Shown here: positions 29,979 to 39,424 of the stretch, piece after piece
Numbering within the stretch: position 1 is the first letter of the stretch
Layout of the letters: each line of letters opens with the position of its first letter
Source: a virus
Strand: one strand, 5' to 3'
Virus record (IMG/VR): IMGVR_UViG_3300044825_000469
Coordinates: 1-41,316 of that record
DNA length: 41,316 nucleotides
The notes under the pieces: generated by a model
Seen by the model: the letters and a program-made list of their open reading frames with translations, nothing else
Told to the model about the DNA's origin: nothing
The model's database searches: none
Position numbers and translations under genes: made by a program

Positions 29979-30482
29979 GTGCCAGCAGCCCTTGAGCTGC
30001 CACCCGATGTTCGCAAAGTAGACGGTCGCTGGTTGCGCGACTGCCCCTCTTGCGGAGGGGTGGTCAGCCACCTACGACGCAACTATGCAGTACATGCCTC
30101 GCTGAACAGCCAGCCTTGCAAGAAGTGCAGCAACGTTTCTAATCATCCTTCAGGGATGGTCGGTAGCGTTCGTGTTGCCTGGTACAACTCGTTCAGCAAG
30201 AGCGCAATCTCCCGTGGCCTTGATTGGGAGATCAGCATTGAGTTCATTGATGCCCTGTACGAGATGCAGGGCGGTGAATGTGCGCTGACCGGGATGCCGA
30301 TTGGTTGGTCTGAGCAGTATTGGGATCACACGGCATCCATTGATCGCATTGACAATGAGCGTGGCTATTGGCCCGACAACGTCCAGCTCGTCCATAAGCA
30401 AGTCAACATGATGCGTGGCTCGCTAGAGATCGAGCGGTTTGTTGAGTTGTGCAAGTTGGTAGCCGACAAAGTTAAGTGGTAG
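29979..30482 (+). CDS. HNH endonuclease, free-standing homing type
   Basis: 167 residues, GTG start. Zinc knuckles CPSC (22-25) and CKKC (47-50) precede the HNH core: GGECALTGMPIGW, SIDRIDNERGYWPDNVQLVH (about 120-139) and NMMRGS. It resembles intronless homing endonucleases that sit between phage structural genes. It could alternatively be the DNA-nicking HNH partner of the terminase, seen in some phages, but its position away from the ends of the packaging cassette favours homing. Confidence 0.8.
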   Translation: MPAALELPPDVRKVDGRWLRDCPSCGGVVSHLRRNYAVHASLNSQPCKKCSNVSNHPSGMVGSVRVAWYNSFSKSAISRGLDWEISIEFIDALYEMQGGECALTGMPIGWSEQYWDHTASIDRIDNERGYWPDNVQLVHKQVNMMRGSLEIERFVELCKLVADKVKW

Positions 30483-30492
30483 GGAGCCGGGT

Positions 30493-30759
30493 GTGGACGA
30501 GGACGACGAGATCATCGAGATCATCGAAGAGCAGCCTGTAGTCGTTGAACCCACACCCTGGTTCAACTCTGACACGGTCGCAACGTCTCTCGCATTCGCC
30601 GCCCAAATGGCTGAGGCCACAGCGGAACATTTCCACAATCTGGCGATGCTGGCGTTGGGTCAGTCGGCACATGAGTGGGTTCTTGCTGATCGTGCTGAGT
30701 TTGTTGAGGAAACCACGGGCGACATTTCGAAGATTGTTGTGAAGGAGCAGGATGGCTGA
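30493..30759 (+). CDS. Acidic 88-residue protein
   Basis: GTG start after AGGGAGCC. N-terminus is a Glu/Asp/Ile-rich stretch (MDEDDEIIEIIEEQPVVVEP), the rest a helical domain (ATSLAFAAQMAEATAEHFHN, then AMLALGQSAHEWVL). Overlaps the next gene by eight bases. Probably a virion or assembly protein. Confidence 0.6.
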   Translation: MDEDDEIIEIIEEQPVVVEPTPWFNSDTVATSLAFAAQMAEATAEHFHNLAMLALGQSAHEWVLADRAEFVEETTGDISKIVVKEQDG

Positions 30760-31177
30760 GGGTCACGGCGGTACGCGCCGACCAAGCAACCCTGCTCCCG
30801 TGTCAGGCCCTGGTGCGTTGTCGCAGCGCACGGATGGTCAGGGCGCTAGGTACATGGCTGGCGGTGAATACGGTGAGGGCCAGGAGATGATGGATCTTCA
30901 GACTTCTGCCCCGATGTCGAAGGCTCCTGCTGCTCCGCGTCCGCGTACTGGTCGCCAGGTGGTGTCGGAGGAGATGGCTCCTCCCACTCCTCTGTTTGCT
31001 CCTACGCAGCGACCGGATGAGCCGGTCACGGCTGGTGCCCCCTTCGGGCCTGGACCGGGACCTACCGCTCGCACCCCCATGTCATCTCTTGCTGGAACGT
31101 TGGAGAAGTTGCTGCCTTACGATGAGGACGGTTCTATCAGACGCCTGTACGCGACAGCGGTACGGCGAGGCTGGTAG
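30752..31177 (+). CDS. Pro/Gly-rich virion-associated protein
   Basis: 141 residues. Starts MAEGHGGTRRPSNPAPVSGP, contains GGEYGEGQEMMDLQTSAPMS, a Pro-rich middle, and a helical end (LAGTLEKLLPYDEDGSIRRL). A disordered linker with a conserved C-terminal helix. I recognise this type as a small protein upstream of the giant internal protein in several environmental phages. Function unknown. Confidence 0.65.
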   Translation: MAEGHGGTRRPSNPAPVSGPGALSQRTDGQGARYMAGGEYGEGQEMMDLQTSAPMSKAPAAPRPRTGRQVVSEEMAPPTPLFAPTQRPDEPVTAGAPFGPGPGPTARTPMSSLAGTLEKLLPYDEDGSIRRLYATAVRRGW

Positions 31178-31181
31178 CTAG

Positions 31182-34100
31182 GTGGCTCGCCCCCAGCTTC
31201 CTGCATCTTCACGGCCCACCTATTTCGGTGGTACACCGACAAGTAACACAGGGTACGACCGGCCTGATCTTCTTCGCGATTCTGTTTACCAGGCTGAGAA
31301 CCGGCCTAGCGCCCTTGATTTTTCAGACGAGGCCATCCAGCAGCGTCAGGTCGTTGTGCGCCAGGGCGCTATTGACGAGTTGCAGGCGGCACGACAATTA
31401 CTCGCTGAAGCGGGTCCGACTGGATGGGTTGCTCCCGGTGCCGTACCTGAGGGTTTTGAGGACGGCACCCCGCAGGCTCGCGTCAATCAAGCGTACATTG
31501 CTTACACGATTGCCTTGCACGGCTCACGGGCAGCGAACCTTCAGAACTACCCGACCCTGGCTAAGGCCGCGATTGAGGCGAACGTTGACGAGGCTGACCT
31601 TGCACGCCTAGTGAACTACGCCGAGGTGGACCGGGCCGCTGAGCGCGTGCTGGGTGCCTTGAACCTCGTCTACAACGAGGAGGGCGATGAGGCGAAGTCC
31701 AGTCTGGGTCAGTATCAGGTTGACAATATCTTGAACTCTGCGAATCCGGTGATGAAGGCCGCGATTCTTGATGTGGTTGCAGAGAAGATCAAGGAGCTTG
31801 AGGCACCGGGTGGGACCGATTCTGCCTCGTGGGCTGACACGCTTATTGAGAACGCCGGACAGATCCTTGACACACTTTTCACTCCGTTTGTTGTCGCTAA
31901 TGAGGCTGTACAGCAGGGTGTTCGTGCTGGAATGTACGGCAGCCAAGTGGAAACCTCTCAGGCGTTCGCCCCGATAGGTATCCCCCAGAACATTTTCGAG
32001 TATTGGGACAAGGTAACCGAAGGCAACTACGACCAGAAGCTGCTGTCCTCAGCACGGCAAGAGTACGGGCCTGCGGCTGTTGACCTTGTCCTTGCGGTGG
32101 AGAAGAAGACCCTTGAGGGTGATCCTGATCCGCTCGTCTCAGTGATGATGGAGCAGGCCAACAACCCCGAGGCCATGAATCTCCTGTCAGACATGCTGTA
32201 CGGGGAGAACTCCACGGGCATAAACATGGCTGAGGTTTCTCGGGCCGTGGACAATGCTGCACTGGGAAACACGGGTCAGTTGTTCTTGACTGGCGTCCTG
32301 GGTGATGTCGGCATGGGTTCTGAGGCTCGCGCCCGAGGAGCAAATGCGACCAACATTGTTGCGACGCTGGCGCTTGATCCGACTCTTCTTGCTGGCAAGA
32401 TCCGTGCCGCCTACATCACGACACGCTTCGCGCTAGAGAAGATCGCCCCTGGCGCGTCTCGCGCTGGTATCAAGTCGGCGCTCAACATGCGTCCAACTCG
32501 CGTGTACTTCGAGGGGCTGTTCAATCAGCTCAACAGGTACGACGAACTGGTGCAAACTAACCCAGGTCAGGCTGCTGTGCTGCGTGAGCAGATTCGCCGC
32601 CAGTACCCCGAGATCCCAGACAACACGATTGATGTGTTCCGTCAGGACGGGGTCAGGACTGTTGATGATCTCGTTGACTGGACTGTTGAAACCAATGAGA
32701 TGTTCACGAAGTTGGCGAAGGGTCAGCCTGCTACTGGGTTGATCTCTGCTGGTGAGTCTGCTGCTCCTGAGCCGCTTGCGAATGCGATCTTCAATCGCGG
32801 TCAGGCTCAGACCCGTGACGCCCTGCTCCCCCGTACTTCGATCGCTCGTCGTGCCCGTAGCAGCTTTGCACGTTCTATCAGTCCACTGATGCCGTCACGT
32901 CGTGGGCAGGCAGTGATCGAGGACGTGTACGGCAATACATCAAACGTTGATGACTTTGTTGAGACTGTGTCGGATGTCGCCAATGTCTCAAGGGCTGGGG
33001 TCATTGAGCGTGCCGGTATTGAAACCGGCACTCCTGGCGCAGTAGGCAAGAAGGTAGACACCGTCTTCAAATACTTCTCGTCTATTGGCATCGGGCATGT
33101 CAACATTGTTGACGGTCGTGACGCGAAGCAGGTGTATCGCTACGCACGCATGTTCCTGTCGCGTAGGCATGCAGCCTATTGGGCTGATATGTGGCGTAAG
33201 GCGACCCCGTCGCAGCGTTACGACATGATGATTGGTCTGAATCGGACGGCTGCTGCGGCTAAGGGTCTGGATCTGACTGATCCTGAGATGCTTGCCCGTG
33301 TTGATGAGCTGGTGACGGCTACGCGGACGAAGACTTCATTCAGTGCCAAGTCTCCTACCCTGTCGCAGGCTGCCGCACCCGTTGAGGCACCTGAGGCGTG
33401 GCCCGGTGGGCCTGCGCTCTTTCACGGTACTAGCAGACCTATTGGTAGGTTCCGTCCCACAGATGAAGAAACCGAGTTCGTTGCTCAGGGCTTTGGCACG
33501 CGCACCTTTGCTCGCTTTGAGGAAGGCCCGCTTTCGGGCGATCAGTCCACAAGCCTGTACGGTGGCATCTTCTACGCCACTGTTGATCGTGAGCGTGCCG
33601 CCACCTACATGAAGAAGGGCGCGGCTAAGCCGGGACGCGCTCGAAAGGCTGATGTTTGGGATGAGCAAGGACGATCCGTAGGAACTATCTATGGATTGCC
33701 TGACGAACCGAAGATGTACAACGTCAGGTGGGTTGGATCGGAGCCTCCACGCTTTCTTGACCTAGATCAGCCTGCGCCGCAGCGGCTGCGTGATCTAGCA
33801 TCCGGTGCAGGATTCTTTGATGAGATCGGCATCAATGCTGCTGACGATTACGCCGACGAGTTCGCGGCCCTACTGAATGACCCCCAGAGCACCGGGGCGC
33901 AGATTCTTGACTTCATCCGCACTAGGGGCGGCAGTGAGGCCTTTGACAATCTGCAAACCGTGTGGATGACACTGGCTGATGAGGGCTTTGACGGCTATAA
34001 GCATGTCGGTGGGACCAAGGCCGGTAGGGGTCAGAAACTTCACGATGTGTACATCTTCTTCAATGAGAACAACATCAACGCTATACCTGAGCCGGAAGCA

Positions 34101-37100
34101 GTCGCGTCAACGATTGATATGACTATTCCGTCTCTGTTCCCTGACGGTTCAGAGAAGGCGCTGTTTGGCTGGCAGACAGCAAGCCACGTCGCCCTGCCGA
34201 ATATCCGTGAGATGGAGAAGTTGGGTCGCTGGCAGCGGTTCGTCTCCGAGCATGGCGGCACACTCGGTGAAGCCATACTTGCAGCGCCTCAGCGTGTAAC
34301 GGATGCCTGGTCACTCGGCACACTCTTCGGTCTGCGGTTCTCCCTACGCTCCGCTATCGAGGACTGGTGGTTCTACGCCGTCATTACGGGTGGGAACCTG
34401 AAGGATCTGTACAAGGGTCGCCGCATGTCCACGATCCTGCGTGAGACACGGGGTCGCAGGCGTGAGACAGCGTTCAGTGGTGGCAAGAAGGATGTCCCTG
34501 CTCTGGGCATGATTAACCGTCGCGCTCGCGCTGTCGGTGACATGCTTGAGAACCGGGACAACTTTGCCGCTCAGATCCTGGGCAGTTTCATTCGCGGCAA
34601 CCTCGATCAGGAAGACGTACAGGCTGCCTACCAGGCCGCTCGCAGGGGCAACTTCGATCCAATGCGTCGCCTAGCTGGTGTCGCTATGGCCTCAGCGCGG
34701 ATGACCGGCTTTTCTTCCGCTGAGAAGGAGTACCTGCTTGATCTTGTGGACGGTCCGTTCGGTCTGAAGATTCTGGATGAGCTTGCCGAGACTGGGCGCA
34801 CACTGAACAGCGGTGGCCTCGTGGATGAGGCTGCACTTCCGATTGCTGGGACGGACACGGTTGGTGTGTCGGCTGGGGCACTGCCCCGCACGGATAACGG
34901 CAAACTGGTCCCGGTTGGTGATTACACTCCTGAGCTGCCTGTTGATCCGGTGCTGCCTGAGTCGTTCCTGTACTGGGAGCGGAACATCAATGGCGTGATG
35001 CTGGGTGATGGCCCTGCTGGGCGTATCGCTGTTGCTTACCTTGATGACCCTCAGGAGGCCATTCGTCGGGTTGCTGACGAGATCCGCAATGACCCCACCG
35101 GGTACGGGTACAAGTGGCGGTTCGCTGCCCTGGAGTCTGAGTCACCGGAAATGTTCGCTGCCCGAAAGGTGCAGGCAGTTCGGGCCATGTTTTCGGATGC
35201 TCAGGGGAACCTGAACGAGAACCTGTGGCGCAAGGTGGTTAGTCCTGATCGTACTGTCCGTGCCTACGCTGAGGCTGAGGATGGCACTCGAGGCCTCATC
35301 ATCGATGCAGGCGTGTTGAGGGCTTTGCCGAAGGAGCAGCGTCCTGCCTATGTTTCGGGACAGGTCTACGGCACTCCTCCCACGGCAAACGGTCTCGGTG
35401 CTTTTATGGACCGCTCGTGGTCATGGATGGGTGAGCAGTACGCACGCATCTCACGCGAGCCAATCTTCCTTGCCAACTACATTGCCCATCGCAGGCAGCT
35501 CGCTGGCTACCAGCGGGAACTGACTGAAGAACTGGGCGAGAAGGCCGCACGCCGCGTCGTCTCACGCATGGCTGAAGACCGGGCGTACTCGTTCACGTTG
35601 TCGTACATGGATAACCCACAGAATAGGTCACTGCTGGCATACAAGGTTCGTAACGTGTCCCGTTACTACCGGGCTACGGAGGATTTCTACCGCCGCGCAA
35701 TGCGTGCGGGAAAGAACTACCCGGTTGGCTTGTGGAAGACGGCCCTGATCTACGACGTTCTTGATGACACGGGTTTTGTGTACACGGACGACAATGGCGA
35801 CAAGTACTTCCTGTACCCAGGAACGAACCAGTTGATGTCCGCGATGAGCGAGGTGTACGGAAAGATTTCAGGCCAGGACCAGATGGAAATGCCGTACCCG
35901 TTTGTCTTGGGTGGCAAGGTCAGGATGCTGGCTCCCTCCACGGACCCGAATCAGCTCACCCCCACCCTTGCGGGTCCGTGGGGAACGATCTCGTGGAAAC
36001 TACTTGCTCGCCGCTTCCCATCCCTATCGCGACTGAACCGGGTCGTTCTGGGTGAATACGGGAGAACGGGCGAGGGCAGTGTCATTGATGACTTCACGAC
36101 ATCGTTCTTCCCCGGTCAGTTGCAGCGTGCCATCAATACTCTCAGTGATGACGAGGTTGATTCGCTTGTTGCGGCGTCAGCGAAGGATGCTCTCACTATC
36201 GCGGTTGTCAATGATTTGATTCCTGAGGACGAGAACACTCCTGAGTTTGCGAACGCCATGGCGAAGATTGACATGATCGCCTGGTCCGCTGTTCTGGGAC
36301 GATTCTTTACTGGGTTTGTGTTCCCTGCGTCACCGCAGCAGTTCAATGCAAATATCAACGAGTTCGCTCGCCGGAACCGTGTGGTGGCTCCGAGGCCGGC
36401 GTTCCTGAAGATGGTGCAGAAGTATGCCGATCAGGGGGAAGAGAACCCTGTGGGTGCGGCTTTGGCGAACTGGTGGAAGTTGGATCAGAACCTGATGCCG
36501 TTTACGGTGAGCCGCACTCAGGATGTGGATGAGGGTGTGCGCGGCACGGCCCCGTTGAAGACTGCTAAGTCTGTGCTGGATTGGTACAACAACAACCGTA
36601 CCGGGATCATCGAGAAGTACCCGCAGACTGCGTACTTCCTTGCGCCTCAGGACGAGGGATTTGACTGGAACACTTGGGGTCTGATCGTCGCAGAGGGTCT
36701 GCGGGTGCCTAAGGCGATGCTGGATAAGAATGGCGATCCTGGCCCGTTCCTTCGGGATCTGTTCGCCGCTCAGGGTGAGTTCCAGTATTACGCGACTATT
36801 GCTGACTATCAGCGGGACATTGACGCCCTGGATCCTCGTGACCCTGAACAGTACCGCCGCATCAGGGAACTTGAGGAGCAGCGGTCTGCTGATCTTGAGG
36901 GTGTTCGCACCAGCAACCCGTATCTGGATTTGAAGCTGGCTGAGAACAGCAACTGGGGTGAGCGTGATGTTGTTGCGGAGCGTGCCCTAACTCAGACGAA
37001 GCGCATGGTAGACGAACTGTTCGAGTCGACTCCGAGGGATGACTGGAATGGCTCCCCCGCTCAGGCAATCCGTAACGCGATCTACACCTACATTGATTAC

Positions 37101-37301
37101 GCGAGTGAGATCAAGATGACGGTGGGCGCTGATGATGCGTCTGAGTACAAGCGTCGCATGCTGCGTCTGGATCTTGAGACTGACCTTGAGGGTATCGCTG
37201 CGTCTAGCCCGAATGCGAAGTTGTTTATCAGGAATGTGTTGATGTCCGATCCTGACATTAAGGTGCTGGACTTGGAACTGGTTGGGGCTGCAAATGAGTG
37301 A
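31182..37301 (+). CDS. Giant virion protein with ADP-ribosyltransferase-like domain
   Basis: 2039 residues, GTG start. Mostly helical. Residues about 742-970 carry an inserted domain: LFHGTSR (His748), LYGGIFYATVD (792-802) with AATYMKK after it, GFDGYKHVG, and VYIFFNENNI near 954. This follows the H...Y...(E/Q) plan of ADP-ribosyltransferases (ART-PolyVal type). Flanking regions read on as one protein. Likely an internal or ejected protein. The ART could modify a host target on entry, as T4 Alt does, but the catalytic residues need a structural check. Confidence 0.75.
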   Translation: MARPQLPASSRPTYFGGTPTSNTGYDRPDLLRDSVYQAENRPSALDFSDEAIQQRQVVVRQGAIDELQAARQLLAEAGPTGWVAPGAVPEGFEDGTPQARVNQAYIAYTIALHGSRAANLQNYPTLAKAAIEANVDEADLARLVNYAEVDRAAERVLGALNLVYNEEGDEAKSSLGQYQVDNILNSANPVMKAAILDVVAEKIKELEAPGGTDSASWADTLIENAGQILDTLFTPFVVANEAVQQGVRAGMYGSQVETSQAFAPIGIPQNIFEYWDKVTEGNYDQKLLSSARQEYGPAAVDLVLAVEKKTLEGDPDPLVSVMMEQANNPEAMNLLSDMLYGENSTGINMAEVSRAVDNAALGNTGQLFLTGVLGDVGMGSEARARGANATNIVATLALDPTLLAGKIRAAYITTRFALEKIAPGASRAGIKSALNMRPTRVYFEGLFNQLNRYDELVQTNPGQAAVLREQIRRQYPEIPDNTIDVFRQDGVRTVDDLVDWTVETNEMFTKLAKGQPATGLISAGESAAPEPLANAIFNRGQAQTRDALLPRTSIARRARSSFARSISPLMPSRRGQAVIEDVYGNTSNVDDFVETVSDVANVSRAGVIERAGIETGTPGAVGKKVDTVFKYFSSIGIGHVNIVDGRDAKQVYRYARMFLSRRHAAYWADMWRKATPSQRYDMMIGLNRTAAAAKGLDLTDPEMLARVDELVTATRTKTSFSAKSPTLSQAAAPVEAPEAWPGGPALFHGTSRPIGRFRPTDEETEFVAQGFGTRTFARFEEGPLSGDQSTSLYGGIFYATVDRERAATYMKKGAAKPGRARKADVWDEQGRSVGTIYGLPDEPKMYNVRWVGSEPPRFLDLDQPAPQRLRDLASGAGFFDEIGINAADDYADEFAALLNDPQSTGAQILDFIRTRGGSEAFDNLQTVWMTLADEGFDGYKHVGGTKAGRGQKLHDVYIFFNENNINAIPEPEAVASTIDMTIPSLFPDGSEKALFGWQTASHVALPNIREMEKLGRWQRFVSEHGGTLGEAILAAPQRVTDAWSLGTLFGLRFSLRSAIEDWWFYAVITGGNLKDLYKGRRMSTILRETRGRRRETAFSGGKKDVPALGMINRRARAVGDMLENRDNFAAQILGSFIRGNLDQEDVQAAYQAARRGNFDPMRRLAGVAMASARMTGFSSAEKEYLLDLVDGPFGLKILDELAETGRTLNSGGLVDEAALPIAGTDTVGVSAGALPRTDNGKLVPVGDYTPELPVDPVLPESFLYWERNINGVMLGDGPAGRIAVAYLDDPQEAIRRVADEIRNDPTGYGYKWRFAALESESPEMFAARKVQAVRAMFSDAQGNLNENLWRKVVSPDRTVRAYAEAEDGTRGLIIDAGVLRALPKEQRPAYVSGQVYGTPPTANGLGAFMDRSWSWMGEQYARISREPIFLANYIAHRRQLAGYQRELTEELGEKAARRVVSRMAEDRAYSFTLSYMDNPQNRSLLAYKVRNVSRYYRATEDFYRRAMRAGKNYPVGLWKTALIYDVLDDTGFVYTDDNGDKYFLYPGTNQLMSAMSEVYGKISGQDQMEMPYPFVLGGKVRMLAPSTDPNQLTPTLAGPWGTISWKLLARRFPSLSRLNRVVLGEYGRTGEGSVIDDFTTSFFPGQLQRAINTLSDDEVDSLVAASAKDALTIAVVNDLIPEDENTPEFANAMAKIDMIAWSAVLGRFFTGFVFPASPQQFNANINEFARRNRVVAPRPAFLKMVQKYADQGEENPVGAALANWWKLDQNLMPFTVSRTQDVDEGVRGTAPLKTAKSVLDWYNNNRTGIIEKYPQTAYFLAPQDEGFDWNTWGLIVAEGLRVPKAMLDKNGDPGPFLRDLFAAQGEFQYYATIADYQRDIDALDPRDPEQYRRIRELEEQRSADLEGVRTSNPYLDLKLAENSNWGERDVVAERALTQTKRMVDELFESTPRDDWNGSPAQAIRNAIYTYIDYASEIKMTVGADDASEYKRRMLRLDLETDLEGIAASSPNAKLFIRNVLMSDPDIKVLDLELVGAANE

Positions 37302-38268
37302 TCGTGTGTATGTTCCCGGCTACGGCTATGTCGGTGGCGAGGACAACACGGGTTCAGCTCGTGGCACTGGTGGATCTCGCCCCAGCCCTGCACCTTCGGG
37401 CCGCGAACGCCGCACTTGGTTCGGTACGGATGCCGTTAGGCGTGCCCGTGAGAATGCAACGACTGTTGACGGGTCACAGAGGGGCAAGTACGGGACTCCA
37501 GATGGCACCCCGTCTGAGGACCCGGTTGCTACGGCACCGAGAGTTCGACCTGATCTGACCCTACCGATCACCTACCGGCCCCCGGTCAGTATGTGGCGTA
37601 CCGCAGATCGGCAAGAGCAGGAGGTGGGCACTCTGCCGCTGCTGTACCGCATTCAGGACGCGGGTGATCTGCGTGAAGCATTCTGGGGTGATCCTGAGTC
37701 TCGGGCGATCATTCAGGCTGCTGCGCGTATCTACTATCGGGACTACCCGAACTACAACGATCAGTGGGCTGAGGGCTGGTGGCAGAAGGACATCATGGGC
37801 GCTGCCCAGAACCCCGGTGCTGTGCCTCCGTGGGAGATGCTGCAACTGATCTTCACTGAGGGCGCGAAGGCTGAGTCAGCGCCTGACGGTTCATCACCGT
37901 CCACCTATGGTGGAGGTAGCGGTGGTGGTGGCTATTCCGGTGGCGGCGGTTACGGCGGTGGCGGAGGTGGTCAGGTCAGCCTGACGAACCCGACCTCCGC
38001 TAAGGGCCTGTTGATGCAGACAATGCAGCAGGCACTTGGTCGTAACCCGACACAGAATGAGTACAGCCAGTTCTTGAAGATTCTGAACGAGGCTGAGATG
38101 GCTAACCCACAGACTGTCTCCTTTGAGGACGGTATGGCTGTCGGTTCCGGGGGTGTTGATCCTGGGGTTCTTGCGATGGAGTTCGCTCAGGACGCTGAGG
38201 ATTACCGCGAGCGTCAAGGTGACCAGTATTTCCAAGTGTTCATGCAGTCGCTGGCTGGGGGTGCATGA
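37294..38268 (+). CDS. Virion structural protein with Gly-rich linker
   Basis: 324 residues from MSDRVYVPGYGYVGGEDNTG; the ATG overlaps the giant's stop by eight bases. The N-terminal half is charged, about 205-232 is a glycine/tyrosine repeat linker, and the C-terminal domain carries SAKGLLMQTMQQALGRNPTQ and NEYSQFLKILNEAEM. This C-terminal type recurs in structural genes of related phages. Probably part of the injected or internal complex. Confidence 0.65.
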   Translation: MSDRVYVPGYGYVGGEDNTGSARGTGGSRPSPAPSGRERRTWFGTDAVRRARENATTVDGSQRGKYGTPDGTPSEDPVATAPRVRPDLTLPITYRPPVSMWRTADRQEQEVGTLPLLYRIQDAGDLREAFWGDPESRAIIQAAARIYYRDYPNYNDQWAEGWWQKDIMGAAQNPGAVPPWEMLQLIFTEGAKAESAPDGSSPSTYGGGSGGGGYSGGGGYGGGGGGQVSLTNPTSAKGLLMQTMQQALGRNPTQNEYSQFLKILNEAEMANPQTVSFEDGMAVGSGGVDPGVLAMEFAQDAEDYRERQGDQYFQVFMQSLAGGA

Positions 38269-39422
38269 TGACTGATCAGCGCATCCCTGACTCTGGTGCA
38301 CCGGCTTCTGGTGGCCCTAATGATGTGAAGAGAAAGCCTGAGGCCATTCGTATCGCGGAGCGTGACATCCGCCTTGCGGAGCAGGCTCTTGCTGATGAGA
38401 AGAAGACGGGTTCAGAGACTTCGATTGCTGCTGCTGAGGACCGCCTGCGGGAAGCTCGGGCGGCTCTTCGCAGGATCCGTAAAGCTGACCCTGGTGAGGA
38501 CCGGCGCGAGGCTCGCCGGGACTTCATGGAGGACTATTTCAATCGTCTTGGTCCCGAGGTGGCAAACCTTGTTAGGACGGATGATGAACTGCGTCAGTTG
38601 TTTGATGAGGCTGTGCGTAAGGGTTGGGATGCTCAGACGTTTAACAGTGAGTTGAAGAAGACTGACTGGTGGAAGGATCCGAAGAAGGGCCTGTCGTGGC
38701 GTAACGCTTTTGAGCTGGAGTTTAACAACCCGCCTGGGGTGTGGAATGAGGCTCTGAAGACTGCTCGGGATAAGATCAGCGAACTTGCGAACGAGTTGTA
38801 CAACATTGTTATTCCTGATGATGTGTTGAATCAGATTGCTCGCCGCTACTACTACCAGGGTTGGAATAGCAACGAGCGTGGCTTGAAGGTGTGGCTTGCT
38901 AGACAGTTCAGGAACCAGTCTGCCGCTCCTGATGCTAACTTGACCCCTGGTGGTGCGCTTCTGGACACGGAGCGCACATTGTCTGAGGCTGCTCGTGAGT
39001 ATGGTTTGACTCGTGATGCTGATTGGGCGCGGAAGACTGCCCAGCGGATTTTGAATCCTAATGCGAAGTATGACGAGGATGACGCCTGGAATGAGTTGAT
39101 CACTGAGGCCGAGTCGAAGTATCCGGTGTTTGCTGGTCGCTTGTCGAAGGATCGTTCGGTTCGTGATCTGGCTTCGGGCTATATTGGTGAGCTTGCTCAG
39201 ATGCTGGAGATCAGGGACCCGAACTCGATTGACCTGTCTGATCCGCTGTTGAAGCGTGCTTTCACGAGTCTTGATGAGAAGAACCAGCCACGGCTGATGC
39301 CGTTGTGGGAGTTCAACCAGGCGATTAAGAAGGATGAGCGTTGGCAGTACACGAATAACGCTCTCAATACTTATTCGAGTATCGGGTCTGATTTGGCTCG
39401 CATGATGGGATTCGTGGGGTAG
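38265..39422 (+). CDS. Virion structural protein, helical
   Basis: About 385 residues; ATG 38265 overlaps the previous stop (ATGA), ATG 38268 is an alternative. The N-terminal coiled coil (about 30-90, rich in E/R/A: ERDIRLAEQALADEKK) is followed by a repeated helical unit: DELRQLFDEAVRKGWDAQTF, then TDWWKDPKKG and WARKTAQRILNPNAKYDEDD. No catalytic motif is seen. Its helical units resemble those of the next gene. Confidence 0.65.
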   Translation: MMTDQRIPDSGAPASGGPNDVKRKPEAIRIAERDIRLAEQALADEKKTGSETSIAAAEDRLREARAALRRIRKADPGEDRREARRDFMEDYFNRLGPEVANLVRTDDELRQLFDEAVRKGWDAQTFNSELKKTDWWKDPKKGLSWRNAFELEFNNPPGVWNEALKTARDKISELANELYNIVIPDDVLNQIARRYYYQGWNSNERGLKVWLARQFRNQSAAPDANLTPGGALLDTERTLSEAAREYGLTRDADWARKTAQRILNPNAKYDEDDAWNELITEAESKYPVFAGRLSKDRSVRDLASGYIGELAQMLEIRDPNSIDLSDPLLKRAFTSLDEKNQPRLMPLWEFNQAIKKDERWQYTNNALNTYSSIGSDLARMMGFVG

Positions 39423-39424
39423 GT

